Origin: Acidobacteriota bacterium
GTDB lineage: Bacteria; Acidobacteriota; UBA6911
Assembly: GCA_016929335.1 (NCBI GenBank)
Contig: JAFGIY010000064.1
Location: forward strand, 1-64,000
Length of the DNA stretch: 64,000 nt
Direction of reading: 5' to 3'
This document shows positions 53,609-62,418 of this stretch, one piece after another; within the stretch, counting starts at the first letter, position 1, and each line of letters starts with the position of its first letter. The position numbers and the translations under genes were made by a program. The notes under the pieces were generated by a model. The model ran no database searches, was not told where the DNA came from, and saw only the letters and a program-made list of their open reading frames with translations.

Positions 53609-54772
53609 ATGCAGGCGATATGCAAAGCGAAACATAAGATCGTGGGCGGTTCAATGGCGTTTCTGACACTGGCGGCGGTAGTGGGGATTGCTGCTTACCG
53701 GACGCACACTGAACCCGACTCTGCTCTGTTTTTTAAAGCCTACCCCCAGGTGCTTGGGACGAGGTTGGATGGCTGTGAAACATGCCACTCCCGCATCGAA
53801 TCTCTTCCTCCGGGAGAAGTCAAAGGGAATGCAGTGAAACTGAGCAGCTGTGACTCGTGTCACCAGATCACCGACTATGGCCGCAAGCAGGGCAATACAC
53901 TGACTCCCTATGGGCATGAATACAGAAAGGCCGGAAGAAACGCGGCTGCTTTTGCCGCTATTGCAAAGCTGGATTCCGATCGGGACGGATGGTCAAATGC
54001 CGCGGAGCTCGATGCTAAAACCAATCCCGGAGATCCATTGAGCACGCCGGATAAAAAGTTGGCGCCGCACATTGTGATTTCATACGATGACCTGGTCGCG
54101 AAAAAGATCCCGATATTGGAACAGGCTATCTTCGTCAATGTTACCAAATCAAAAGACGGAGACAGTTATTCGGATCTGAAGGGCTTCAAGCTTATTGATG
54201 TGCTCGAAGCTGCAGGAATGAATAGAGAAGCAACAAGCGTCGATGTCATCAGCCTGGACGGATTTTCCACAACATTTTCCATCAATCAGTTGCGCCGGAA
54301 ATACCGTCAGGCGCCGCCCGAATTCGGCCTTGGAGCGGATACATTGGGAGAATGCGGCTGGGTGCGATATGGAGCCAGGAATCTGAAAGCGGGCGTTCCG
54401 CTTCCGGATGCCAATGTGCTTTTGACTTTTGCTGTAAACCGGAAAGAATATCCGCCTGCTTCAATCAACGACCAGCAGCGGCTTCAGGGGAGCGGGCCAT
54501 TCCGCATTGTCGCTCCGCAGATGAAAAATCCCGGGATGCCGGATAATTCAAGCAGAGCGACAGAAGCCTGCATTGCGAAGGTCCCGGAGAAATATCGCTA
54601 CAATAGCGATTTCGAAAAGAACTCCGATTACTGCGTCAAGGCTGTGGTGGCGCTACGCGTGAATCCGCTGCCGACCGGCACAATCGATATTCATTGGCCT
54701 CAATACGCAGGGAAAGCGATTGAGGGAAAGAATATTGTGATTTTCGGCGCTTTGAAACAGGCCAAACGATAG
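53609..54772 (+). CDS. GEGP-motif-type diheme protein
   Basis: 387 residues. N-terminal membrane or signal segment (GSMAFLTLAAVVGIAAYR), then two heme c motifs CETCH (about 54-58) and CDSCH (about 78-82), an EF-hand-like calcium loop LDSDRDGWSNAAELDAKTNP with repeated Asp, and a C-terminal ~230-residue domain that recalls the molybdopterin-oxidoreductase-like fold (LKGFKLIDVLEAAGM, INDQQRLQGSGPFRIVAPQ). Members of the GEGP diheme family have GEGP where this has GSGP. A periplasmic electron-transfer role is likely; the donor is unknown. Confidence 0.85.
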   Translation: MQAICKAKHKIVGGSMAFLTLAAVVGIAAYRTHTEPDSALFFKAYPQVLGTRLDGCETCHSRIESLPPGEVKGNAVKLSSCDSCHQITDYGRKQGNTLTPYGHEYRKAGRNAAAFAAIAKLDSDRDGWSNAAELDAKTNPGDPLSTPDKKLAPHIVISYDDLVAKKIPILEQAIFVNVTKSKDGDSYSDLKGFKLIDVLEAAGMNREATSVDVISLDGFSTTFSINQLRRKYRQAPPEFGLGADTLGECGWVRYGARNLKAGVPLPDANVLLTFAVNRKEYPPASINDQQRLQGSGPFRIVAPQMKNPGMPDNSSRATEACIAKVPEKYRYNSDFEKNSDYCVKAVVALRVNPLPTGTIDIHWPQYAGKAIEGKNIVIFGALKQAKR

Positions 54773-54847
54773 CGATCGCCCGTTACGGCCAGGTGTAAAC
54801 AGCCGCTTGATCGTTCACGCGAGAAAGCCCGCGTCTCTTTGATCAAA

Positions 54848-54903
54848 CCTCCGGCTCTGCCCTCAATCCCGGGATCAGGCAACATCCAGGGCTTTGCCGG
54901 AGG
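54848..54903. repeat. Family E hairpin repeat, copy 2
   Basis: CCTCCGGCTCTGCCCTCAAT, a short centre, then CCAGGGCTTTGCCGGAGG. A shorter copy than 57191-57258, lying between convergent genes. Confidence 0.6.
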
Positions 54904-54930
54904 CCGCTGTTTTTAATCCAATACTGCAGG

Positions 54931-55422
54931 CTAACGCTTCTTCAGCTTTTTAATCTCTGCAGGCGTATATTTCTTACGTGGATGCGAAGGGTGATTCGCA
55001 ATGTCTCCTTTCTTCATGTCATATTTGGGAGCCAGGAGTACATGCATCCACTGAAAAGGTTTATTCACCTTCGTAATGGCGACCGGGCCGTGCAACAACC
55101 CCTTAGGCATATACACAATGGAAGTCGTGTTGATTATGTGTTTCTCCCTTTCCTTGCCAATGCATATCTCGATTTCGGCGTCGAAATCGAAATAGTTCTT
55201 CGGATTCCTGCCAAAGATGAAAAAAATTTCATCGCCGTCATGGGTATGGAGCTGATGAGGAAATGCGATGGGTTTGGTGATGCAAAGCAGTTGAACTTCA
55301 ACAGGAAAGCTGGGAAATACGGCACCCGCGCAACCTTTTTCAGCACAAATGTGCAGCGATGGGGCATTTCCTTTTTCCAAGGGTTCTCTGATTATGTACT
55401 TCCCGTACTTGGTCTTGGCCAT
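54931..55422 (-). CDS. Cupin-fold protein
   Basis: 163 residues. Central cupin barrel: FPHQLHTHDGDEIFFIFG, with His-x-His and Glu as metal ligands (HTHDGDE), and a second motif MPKGLLHGPVAITKV giving the last His. The C-terminal 30 residues are Lys-rich (PRKKYTPAEIKKLKKR). There is no signal peptide. Cupins of this size may be dioxygenases, isomerases or sugar-binding proteins; I cannot choose. Confidence 0.85.
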   Translation of the reverse strand: MAKTKYGKYIIREPLEKGNAPSLHICAEKGCAGAVFPSFPVEVQLLCITKPIAFPHQLHTHDGDEIFFIFGRNPKNYFDFDAEIEICIGKEREKHIINTTSIVYMPKGLLHGPVAITKVNKPFQWMHVLLAPKYDMKKGDIANHPSHPRKKYTPAEIKKLKKR

Positions 55423-55737
55423 TTTGAATCCTCCTTCTCTTTATCTCAGGCAATAGCGATACACCGATAATCGGGACCGGGCTGTGGCTGAAATAGCTAT
55501 TGGATGACAGGCAGAATGAATCCCATTTTCACAATCCACTATCTATCAAGCCATTCTCTGGTTCTGTTCATATTTCTACGTAAACTTGCTTGAATCTGCG
55601 GATGGAATTCTACTACAGGTTGCGCTGAGGAATGTTGAATTTTACAGATCGCGCCTTTGGCTCTCAGCATTCAGCTATCGGTTTTGAGCTTTCAGCGGAG
55701 GCTGCCCGGCCGGATTTTTTGCGGAATGGAAAAAGAA

Positions 55738-55761
55738 AAGGCCGCTCCGAAGAGCGGCCTT
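55738..55761 (-). terminator. Intrinsic terminator of the second PEP-CTERM gene
   Basis: On the minus strand AAGGCCGCTC, TTCG, GAGCGGCCTT, then TTCTTTTT. A 10-bp GC stem with UUCG tetraloop, 27 bases after the stop. Confidence 0.92.
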
Positions 55762-55787
55762 GATTGGAGTTGATGCTGTAGATGAAA

Positions 55788-56588
55788 TTACTGTCTCTTT
55801 ATTCGCCGAGCCGCTAATCCGGCTATTCCAAGCCCGGTTCCGAGGAGGAGGAGGGAGCTGGGTTCGGGGATATCGGGTACTTCATTTATTCCGACGCGGA
55901 TTCTATAGGCTCCGTCATTATCATCGTAGGCGCCGGGAGATCCGACAAAACCGAAACCATCCGGAATTCCAAACGCGACACGAGTCGCACCGATAGGAGC
56001 TATAAATTGCTGAAAAACTCCGCCAGTGGTCATTCCATTGCCAATGTAGAAAACCTGGCCCAGTCCCGGGGTGATGGACGGGAAATTGGTGCCTAGCCCG
56101 GCGGAAGTGAAATCCAATCTGGCAGGAGTCGATCCGTTGGGAATATTGTCATCGAGAAATACCCCGACAAGAGGACCGGCGCCATTTGATAGAAAACCGC
56201 TTATCCCGCCATAGCCCAGAACATCTGTGTTTCCGGGACCACCTTCAGGTCCATAAATGCTTCCTCCAAAGCCGTTGTAAAAACTGATTCCTCCTACGGC
56301 CGGATCCAAAGCCCGTATGATGTCACCGGCAGTAACTGCCAGTAACGGCGGAAGTGTTTCCTGGATCTCTTCAGGAGTAGGATACCCATGTCTTTGCATG
56401 CCGGCAGGGTAGTTCCAGGGATCGCTTGCAGGCGGAATAGTGATATCCGTCCGGCCCGCGAGAAAAATAGCATCACCGCCATCTATGGTGATGTCAAAAA
56501 CATCCGCTCTTGCGGATGGGACAAAGCTAATGGCGACTATGATCGAAACTAAAACGATTAATGCACCGCTTCCAATTTTGACAGACAT
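55788..56588 (-). CDS. PEP-CTERM sorting-domain protein
   Basis: 266 residues from the ATG at 56588 (GGAGGG six bases upstream; an in-frame codon eight residues earlier is a poorer start). Signal peptide SVKIGSGALIVLVSIIVAI, ending near ARA, a Gly/Pro-rich beta-type body (FYNGFGGSIYGPEGGP, VFYIGNGMTTGG) and the C-terminal sorting signal of motif IPEPSS, hydrophobic LLLLGTGLGIAGLAA and RRIKRQ. It is cut and anchored by exosortase, as for the protein at 16340. A sigma-54 promoter and upstream palindrome match those of the first PEP-CTERM gene, so both are probably under one control. Confidence 0.92.
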   Translation of the reverse strand: MSVKIGSGALIVLVSIIVAISFVPSARADVFDITIDGGDAIFLAGRTDITIPPASDPWNYPAGMQRHGYPTPEEIQETLPPLLAVTAGDIIRALDPAVGGISFYNGFGGSIYGPEGGPGNTDVLGYGGISGFLSNGAGPLVGVFLDDNIPNGSTPARLDFTSAGLGTNFPSITPGLGQVFYIGNGMTTGGVFQQFIAPIGATRVAFGIPDGFGFVGSPGAYDDNDGAYRIRVGINEVPDIPEPSSLLLLGTGLGIAGLAARRIKRQ

Positions 56589-56639
56589 GAAACCCTCCAT
56601 CGATATGGCCACTTTTAATTAAAGAAGCATTATTGAATA

Positions 56640-56655
56640 AGCAATGTATATGCCA
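56640..56655 (-). promoter_or_regulatory. Sigma-54 promoter of the second PEP-CTERM gene
   Basis: On the minus strand TGGCATATACATTGCT: GG and GC are ten bases apart and the elements TGGCA and TTGCT are perfect, with two changes (C to T, G to A) in the rest of TGGCACG. The start would fall near 56629, about 40 bases before the ATG at 56588. Confidence 0.75.
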
Positions 56656-56775
56656 TATCCCGCGTTTGGATAGCATTAAATGCCATTGCGGGTCTCAATT
56701 ATTAGATTAATAATGGGTTAGGAGAATTTTTAATCAGGGTAGCAGCAAATGAACTGCTCCTGCTTCATTAAATTT

Positions 56776-56792
56776 TGTAAAACAAATTTACA
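56776..56792. promoter_or_regulatory. TGTAAA-N5-TTTACA palindrome upstream of the second PEP-CTERM gene
   Basis: TGTAAAACAAATTTACA, the same half sites and 5-base spacer as 16167-16183, about 130 bases upstream of the -24 element. This is the spacing expected for an enhancer-binding protein, probably PrsR-like. Confidence 0.65.
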
Positions 56793-57096
56793 TTTGTTAA
56801 GGCTGGCCGGCCCAATGATTATTTGCCAATTCATTATATATCTATTATTTGCGAGATATTGCCTTTTCTTCCCGAATTGTAATATTTCCCGACATGGGTT
56901 GATTAAAACAGGGTGGCTGAATTCCGAAAGGCAGGAATCGCAAACAGGCAGCCCAATCCGGAAGCAGAGGAGGATGAAGATATTCTTTTATCCTTTCAGC
57001 TGACTGTCCGACTTTTTTGCGGATGCATTTCAAGTTTGCATCCAACCTTGATAAGTGGAACGGACCTGCAAAGTTTGAAGCTTTCTAATCCGTTGC

Positions 57097-57137
57097 GAGA
57101 TCCCAAGGCTCTGAGGATCTGAGCAAAGATCCCAATG
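57097..57137. repeat. Family A repeat, 3' part copy
   Basis: GAGATCCCAAGGCTCTGAGG and following match 16021-16061 at about 36 of 41 positions by eye. The upstream part of family A is absent. Confidence 0.55.
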
Positions 57138-57190
57138 TTTCCTTTCTTTAGGAATGCAGTGCCAGCCGCTTTGAGTGGTTCACCTACAAG

Positions 57191-57258
57191 CCTTCGGCTT
57201 TGCCCTCGCTGTGGCCCAAAGTGTCAACTGTGTCCTACAGCGAGGGCTTTGCCGGAGG
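57191..57258. repeat. Family E hairpin repeat, copy 3 (full form)
   Basis: CCTTCGGCTTTGCCCTCGCT and CAGCGAGGGCTTTGCCGGAG form a near-perfect inverted repeat; the loop holds AGTGTCAACTGTGTCC, which also occurs in family C. So families C and E may be variants of one class. Confidence 0.65.
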
Positions 57259-57421
57259 TTCCTGATTCATGTACCGCTTATGTGAAGCGCCATCTGCAGG
57301 TCTTGAAAGGCTGGGCTAACCCAAATAATCTGCCAGACAGCCTGCAAATGGCGCTTGAGGACGAACTCCATAAGTTCGGAGCTCAGGTTTATTTGGTGAT
57401 CGCCTCCAGGATTTGAGATTC

Positions 57422-57763
57422 TCAACCGATGGCTGAGCTTCCTCTTTCTTCCGTTCTGATACGGATACAATCAGGTAAATCAAGAACGAAGATTTTTCCG
57501 TCACCGATCTGGCCGGTTTTGGCGCCCCGGATTATTGCCTGGATGGTAGGCTCCACGAAGCTGTCATTTACAGCTATCTCAAGCCGCACTTTTTTCAACA
57601 AATTCACTTCCACGTCCACGCCGCGATAGGATTCGTGATAGCCTTTTTGCTGTCCACAACCCAGTGAATTGGTTGCCGACATCTTATACACCTCGGCTTT
57701 ATACAGTGAACGCTTCACATCGTTTAATTTATGCGGCTGAATATACGCTATGATCAGTTTCAT
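57422..57763 (-). CDS. glnK: PII signal-transduction protein GlnK
   Basis: 113 residues from the ATG at 57763 (GGGAGAT upstream). It starts [20 protein letters not shown] and ends with [17 protein letters not shown]. The T-loop reads [14 protein letters not shown]: Tyr46 is kept but the uridylylation Tyr51 of enteric GlnB/GlnK (AEYMVDF) is Val. PII proteins sense ATP/ADP and 2-oxoglutarate, and GlnK plugs AmtB. It lies 59 bases downstream of amtB in the same operon. Control is likely by ligand binding, not uridylylation. Confidence 0.93.
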   Translation of the reverse strand: MKLIIAYIQPHKLNDVKRSLYKAEVYKMSATNSLGCGQQKGYHESYRGVDVEVNLLKKVRLEIAVNDSFVEPTIQAIIRGAKTGQIGDGKIFVLDLPDCIRIRTEERGSSAIG

Positions 57764-57822
57764 GATCATATCTCCCTTAAAATTGCATGATCGTTAGTGG
57801 TTAGGACACCCAGAATGCCCTG

Positions 57823-59190
57823 CTATTCAGTCATAAAGACCTGAAATCCTGCGTAAGCCTCATTGCCGTGTTCTTCGATATCCAGACCTTTCAGTTCTTC
57901 CTGTGCACTCACGCGAAGGCCGACGGTTTTCTTCAGGATCCCAAACAGGATCATGCCTAATCCGAAAGCCCATACGAACGCGGTCGCGGCTCCCAGCAAC
58001 TGAATTCCCAATTGTTTGAATCCATGGCCGTAAAACAGCCCGCTGCTGGTTGAAAACAGGCCGAACGAGATCGTGCCCCAGAATCCATTGACGGCGTGTA
58101 CACTAACGGCGCCCACCGGATCGTCCACTTTAAGAACGAAGTCGATGAAAAGGACACTGAGAACGACCAGGGTTCCTGCTATAGCGCCTATCCAAATCGC
58201 GCCTATGGGCGAGACTCCGTCGCAGGGAGCGGTAATGGCCACCAGTCCTGCAAGTGCGCCGTTGAGCGTCATCGAAATATCCGGCTTCTTGATAACGACC
58301 CACGCCGTAATCAACGCCATGATGGCCCCGGCCGCAGCTGCCAGATTCGTTGTTACGGCAATAAATCCAATGGAGCCATTGCCTGCCGTGGTGCTGCCCG
58401 GATTGAATCCGAACCAGCCGAACCAGAGGATAAATACTCCCAACGTAGCCAACGGCATGCTGTGGCCGAGGATGGCGGTAGGCTTCCCGTCCGCGCTATA
58501 TTTCCCGAACCGGGGCCCCAGCATAATCGCTCCTGACAGCGCCAGCCACCCGCCGATGGAATGCACCACCGTCGAGCCTGCAAAATCATGGAATCCCATC
58601 GCCGCCAACCAGCTATAGTTATCAGTTAGAAGCAGATTGCCCCATGCCCAGGAGCCGAAAATCGGATAGATCACCAGTGATATAGCAGCGCTGTAAATCA
58701 GGTAGGAGATGAATTTTGTCCGCTCGGCCATAGCTCCCGAAACGATCGTCGCCGATGTTGCGGCAAAAACGGTCTGGAAAATCAAAAATGTCCATTCCCA
58801 GCTTCCTCCCAACTCGATGCCCTTCAGGCTGAACAGGGTTGTTCCGAATAGACCATTGGTAGCTCCGAACATCAATCCAAAGCCAATCAAAAAGTACGCC
58901 AGGCTTCCAACGGAAAAATCCATCAGGTTTTTCATCAGAATATTCACCGCATTCTTCGCGCGCGTGAATCCTGTTTCCACCAGGGCGAAGCCCGCCTGCA
59001 TGAAAAAAACGAGAAAGGCGGCGACACAGGTCCATACAATATTGATATTCAGTTGAAGCTCCTCCTTAATGGATTCCAGAGAAGCCGTGCCCTCCGTTGC
59101 CGGTTCCGCGGCAGATGCGATTGCCACAAAGGCAGTCAGGCATACAGCAATGATCAACCACAGCATTCTTATTTTGAGTTTATTTCGCAT
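57823..59190 (-). CDS. amtB: Ammonium transporter AmtB
   Basis: 455 residues with a cleavable signal (LWLIIAVCLTAFVAIASA) and about 11 membrane helices. Signature AFALVETGFTRAKNAVNIL-type segment (FALVETGFTRAKN), the twin-His pair in HDFAGSTVVHSIGG and VHAVNGFWGT, and the phenylalanine gate region are present. It conducts NH4+/NH3 across the inner membrane and is regulated by the downstream GlnK. The middle gene of the operon Gcw_chp, amtB, glnK, under a sigma-54 promoter. Confidence 0.95.
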   Translation of the reverse strand: MRNKLKIRMLWLIIAVCLTAFVAIASAAEPATEGTASLESIKEELQLNINIVWTCVAAFLVFFMQAGFALVETGFTRAKNAVNILMKNLMDFSVGSLAYFLIGFGLMFGATNGLFGTTLFSLKGIELGGSWEWTFLIFQTVFAATSATIVSGAMAERTKFISYLIYSAAISLVIYPIFGSWAWGNLLLTDNYSWLAAMGFHDFAGSTVVHSIGGWLALSGAIMLGPRFGKYSADGKPTAILGHSMPLATLGVFILWFGWFGFNPGSTTAGNGSIGFIAVTTNLAAAAGAIMALITAWVVIKKPDISMTLNGALAGLVAITAPCDGVSPIGAIWIGAIAGTLVVLSVLFIDFVLKVDDPVGAVSVHAVNGFWGTISFGLFSTSSGLFYGHGFKQLGIQLLGAATAFVWAFGLGMILFGILKKTVGLRVSAQEELKGLDIEEHGNEAYAGFQVFMTE

Positions 59191-59223
59191 TTTCCTATCC
59201 CGATATATGGTCTGACTGCAGGT

Positions 59224-59994
59224 TTAGAAGCTCTTTGACAATCCGACGCCAAACCAGACGTTATTTCGTTCATAGGTTGCGTGGCCGATGTCTTCGTCCA
59301 GCATTGTCGAGAAGTTCACGCCGGGTGTGATGCTGACATGCTTCAGATTGAACGGGATGCCTATGGAAACGGTGAGGTCGTTGAATTTTGTCTTATTGAT
59401 TCCGAAATAGCCGCTGTTGTAGCCGGAACCGGCGAAGGCGAGACTTCCGCTTAAACTCAATCCGACGTAATAGTCACTGTCCCATGCCGCGATTTTTTCA
59501 AAGGCATGGCCGGCCGTGATCTGTATATAACTTCCATCGATTGAATTCACATCCCGATACCAGGTGATCTTTGGAGACAGGGGGATCGCAAAGCCCAGAC
59601 CTCCATAGATTTCTGTTGTCGACTGGAATGGCGTATTGGGGAAAAGATAATGAATAACACCTAACGAAAATCCCACTTTGGAAAATGAGCGCGAATAATC
59701 CAGCGTGTAATCAATTTCACTGAATTCTCCCGCATTGTCCGGAGCAAACTGGGAGTCGTTGGTTAAATCAATATTGGACCAGATGGATCCGGTGAATCTA
59801 TAGGCGTTACCCGACACGTTGGTTTTCAGCACGCTGCTATCGTTCACATTCTGCCCGCGCCATATGTATTTGCTGCTATAGCCCGCGGAAACGCCGGCAC
59901 TGAATGCATTTTCTTCTTCAGCTATTGCGGTCCTTCCCAGCGAAATGAAAAGCAGGGCGGCCAAGCTCCATCCAACCGTTTTCTTCAAATTCAT
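59224..59994 (-). CDS. Gcw_chp/TorF-family outer-membrane protein
   Basis: 256 residues: signal peptide (VGWSLAALLFISLGRTAIA), then repeated amphipathic strands, SAGVSAGYSSKYIWRGQNVND at the start (quoted in part: SSKYIWRGQNVND) and a terminal aromatic GVGLSKSF, typical of an outer-membrane beta-barrel. Gcw_chp members often stand next to ammonium transporter genes. It is first in the operon, 34 bases before amtB, suggesting a porin for ammonium or another small nitrogen solute. Confidence 0.85.
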   Translation of the reverse strand: MNLKKTVGWSLAALLFISLGRTAIAEEENAFSAGVSAGYSSKYIWRGQNVNDSSVLKTNVSGNAYRFTGSIWSNIDLTNDSQFAPDNAGEFSEIDYTLDYSRSFSKVGFSLGVIHYLFPNTPFQSTTEIYGGLGFAIPLSPKITWYRDVNSIDGSYIQITAGHAFEKIAAWDSDYYVGLSLSGSLAFAGSGYNSGYFGINKTKFNDLTVSIGIPFNLKHVSITPGVNFSTMLDEDIGHATYERNNVWFGVGLSKSF

Positions 59995-60079
59995 CTCAGT
60001 TCTCCTCTGACTGTTTGATTCATGATTCCTGCAATTTGTGCCTTTTCATACCTGCTGTTTTCTAACCCAACCAGGCTTG

Positions 60080-60095
60080 TGCAACTCTTGTACCA
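60080..60095 (-). promoter_or_regulatory. Sigma-54 promoter of the Gcw_chp-amtB-glnK operon
   Basis: On the minus strand TGGTACAAGAGTTGCA, with GG and GC ten bases apart, fitting TGGYACRN4TTGCW exactly. It lies about 75 bases upstream of the Gcw_chp ATG. Nitrogen genes of this kind are usually under NtrC and sigma-54; an NtrC site was not picked out. Confidence 0.8.
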
Positions 60096-60099
60096 AATG

Positions 60100-61030
60100 A
60101 CTCAATAAAAGCATAAGGGATGTAAGTCATTGAATTTCAATAGCTGGCGCGGTTGTTGGCAAATAATGCCATACTGTGAAAGAATGCAGAAATGTATATA
60201 AGATTATTAAAAGAAACATAAATGTATACGATGGCAATCCGTTACAGCCTGGATTTGCAGATTACTTCGGCTGCCGGTCCTTTACCCACTGTGCTCTCGA
60301 CCGCTATCGGAATCCTCGGGAGACTTGGCGCCGGTTGTTTGATCAGCAGACAAATTTGCCGTTCTAAAATGACTATACCGGAAGCTTTTTCATCCCGCCA
60401 AGAGAAGGGAATGACAAGTCGGCCATTGAACATATCTGTAAAAGCCATCCCGCAATATTACATATATGTGCGAGTCAGTATATCCTGCGATTCATCCAGG
60501 CGCACTCGGGAAGCATAAAGGCCTTTTTGCATTAAGGAAGTGAGGCGCTCTAAAAGCGTATCCCGGTATGGAAATCAAGGGATGCATTCACAGATCGAAT
60601 TTTTGGGGAATCCGGTCGCAGCCTGTACGCTTGATTCGTGGTCCCTTTTCAAGCATGCATAGCGCTGAATCATGCGGGTCGCGGCTGAAGACGCGACCCA
60701 CATGGGAATTCTTGTCTGTATGGATTGTGCTTCATTGCGGCTGCAGTTTTTAGCCTGTTGTCGAGTCTTGAAACAGCCTTTTCAATCCGGAACTGAAGGC
60801 TGAAACTCGGATCCTCAGCGGCTTTGGCGCTGAATCCAGCGTGGAGGCTGATGAAATACGACGCTTCCTTCCTGCTGCAGCAGGAATAAAGGCAGCCGCA
60901 GTGTCAGCCGCGTTCCGCATGACAATAAAGCCTTTTATTATAATTAATAACGCCGATTTACTAATTAAATAGTGTCCGCTGGACGATCAAATCAATTGGT
61001 TTTTGGGAAACACAAGTGAAAGGATGATGC
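60100..61030. other. Long gene-free stretch
   Basis: Apart from the repeat at 60672-60780 nothing supports a gene. The open frames are short, lack ribosome-binding sites and overlap on both strands. The last 90 bases are AT-rich and should hold the promoter of the OprO/P porin; no pho-box-like repeats were found by eye. Confidence 0.4.
60672..60780. repeat. Family D repeat, single hairpin form
   Basis: CATGCGGGTCGCGGCTGAAG, then ACGCGACCCACATG, a compact hairpin of the same sequence as the inner arms at 39132-39241, with a downstream part (GGCTGCAGTTTTTAGCCTGT and GTCTTGAAACAGC) that also resembles 39265-39320. Confidence 0.6.
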
Positions 61031-62329
61031 ATGAGGAAGGGCGCAGGATTATTTTTATGTTTGCTGCTCTTTGTGGTCGAAGGAGCATACGGAACGGCAA
61101 AAGAGGACGGGGAACTGCTGGAGGTACTATTGGAGAATGGCACCATTACGCAGGAGCAGTACGATAAACTGATAAAAGAAGCCTCCCAGGAGGATGACCG
61201 GCACGTCGCCGTCCAGTTCACTACGGAGGGAGGACTTGAGGCGTCGACGTATGACGGCCGGTTTGCGTTCAAGCTCGGGGGCGTATTCGCCAGTGATCTG
61301 GCATTCTATAATGAAAACAAGAATCCCCTGGGGAATGGTACGGAAATCCGCAGCGGGCGTGTTGAGATGGAAGGAACGTTCTTCTCCAATTGGGATTTTG
61401 AATATTCCATCGAATTTGCCGACGACACGGTAGAGATCAAGGACGCGTTCCTGACCTATAAAGGTTTGGGATCCCTGAACCTGACGTTCGGTCACTACAA
61501 AGCGCCGTTCAGCCTGGAACAGGTGGGGAGCAGAAGGAATCTGACATTTCTGGAGCGCGCATTGCCGAATGTATTGGTGCCCGATCGCAAGCTCGGCGTT
61601 GGGGCAAGTTATTATGGCGCTATCTGGACCGCAGCAGCCGGGATTTTCGGTGAGACTTATAATGGGGATGTAGACGATGAAGGTGACGAAGGTTGGACGG
61701 CTTCCGGCCGCTTTACCCTTGCGCCCTTTCATTCCGATACGCGCGTGCTGCATCTGGGCGCTTCCGCCGCTTATCAGGTTCCCGGAGATGTAAAAGAGGT
61801 CCGGTTCAGAGAAACTCCGGAATCTCATCTCACGGATGCAAGATACCTCAATACAGGGAAGATCAAGAATATCAAGGACTGGTTTACATACGGAATGGAA
61901 TCCGTAATTGTCTACGGCCCATTTTCCGTACAGGGAGAATTTATACATTCGTCTTTGAATCGGGGAAGCAATAATGACAATCCTGCTTTCAATGGAGGAT
62001 ATGTGTTTGGAAGCTGGATGATTACCGGTGAATCCAGAGACTATAAATTTAAAAAGGGAGCCTTCGGCCGAATTACACCGGATAGGACCTATGGCGCGCT
62101 GGAACTGGCCGTTCGATACAGCGTGCTCGATCTGAACAGCCCTCCGGAAACCTCTGGCGGCCGGCAGGATAATGTGACCTTTGCGCTGAACTGGTATATC
62201 AACAGAAATGTCCGGCTCATGACCAACTATATCCTGGCAAATAATGATTCTTATGCAACGGACAATGGGGATCTGTACGGAGATGACGACATACATATTT
62301 TTCAGGCAAGATTACAGGTCCATTTCTGA
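61031..62329 (+). CDS. Phosphate-selective porin O/P-family outer-membrane protein
   Basis: 432 residues: signal peptide (GAGLFLCLLLFVVEGAYG), a short helical coiled segment with LLENGTITQEQYDKLIKEA that is typical of this family, then ~16 beta strands ending RLQVHF. Family features include RVEMEGTFFSNWDFEYSIEF and FGHYKAPFSLEQVGSRRNL, quoted as FSNWDFEYSIEF and FGHYKAPFSLEQ. OprO/OprP take up polyphosphate or phosphate, but many homologues carry other anions. AAAGGATG precedes the ATG. The PhnD-like gene follows 89 bases downstream. Confidence 0.9.
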   Translation: MRKGAGLFLCLLLFVVEGAYGTAKEDGELLEVLLENGTITQEQYDKLIKEASQEDDRHVAVQFTTEGGLEASTYDGRFAFKLGGVFASDLAFYNENKNPLGNGTEIRSGRVEMEGTFFSNWDFEYSIEFADDTVEIKDAFLTYKGLGSLNLTFGHYKAPFSLEQVGSRRNLTFLERALPNVLVPDRKLGVGASYYGAIWTAAAGIFGETYNGDVDDEGDEGWTASGRFTLAPFHSDTRVLHLGASAAYQVPGDVKEVRFRETPESHLTDARYLNTGKIKNIKDWFTYGMESVIVYGPFSVQGEFIHSSLNRGSNNDNPAFNGGYVFGSWMITGESRDYKFKKGAFGRITPDRTYGALELAVRYSVLDLNSPPETSGGRQDNVTFALNWYINRNVRLMTNYILANNDSYATDNGDLYGDDDIHIFQARLQVHF

Positions 62330-62418
62330 TTCATGGCGGCCGTTGATGCAAACCCACAGGGCCTCAAAATCCTGCAAATCTGAATTGCGGTGCATTTGTC
62401 GGCTGTGAGATGTAATGA

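Larger units (their letters stand above)
56793..57421. other. Gene-free stretch with family A and E repeats
   Basis: Only repeats are visible (57097-57137 and 57191-57258). Open frames here lack ribosome-binding sites and recognisable residues. Confidence 0.4.

Noticed and set aside
60035-60055. Second sigma-54-like site GGCACAAATTGC on the minus strand
   Set aside because: GG and GC are only eight bases apart instead of ten; the site at 60080-60095 fits.
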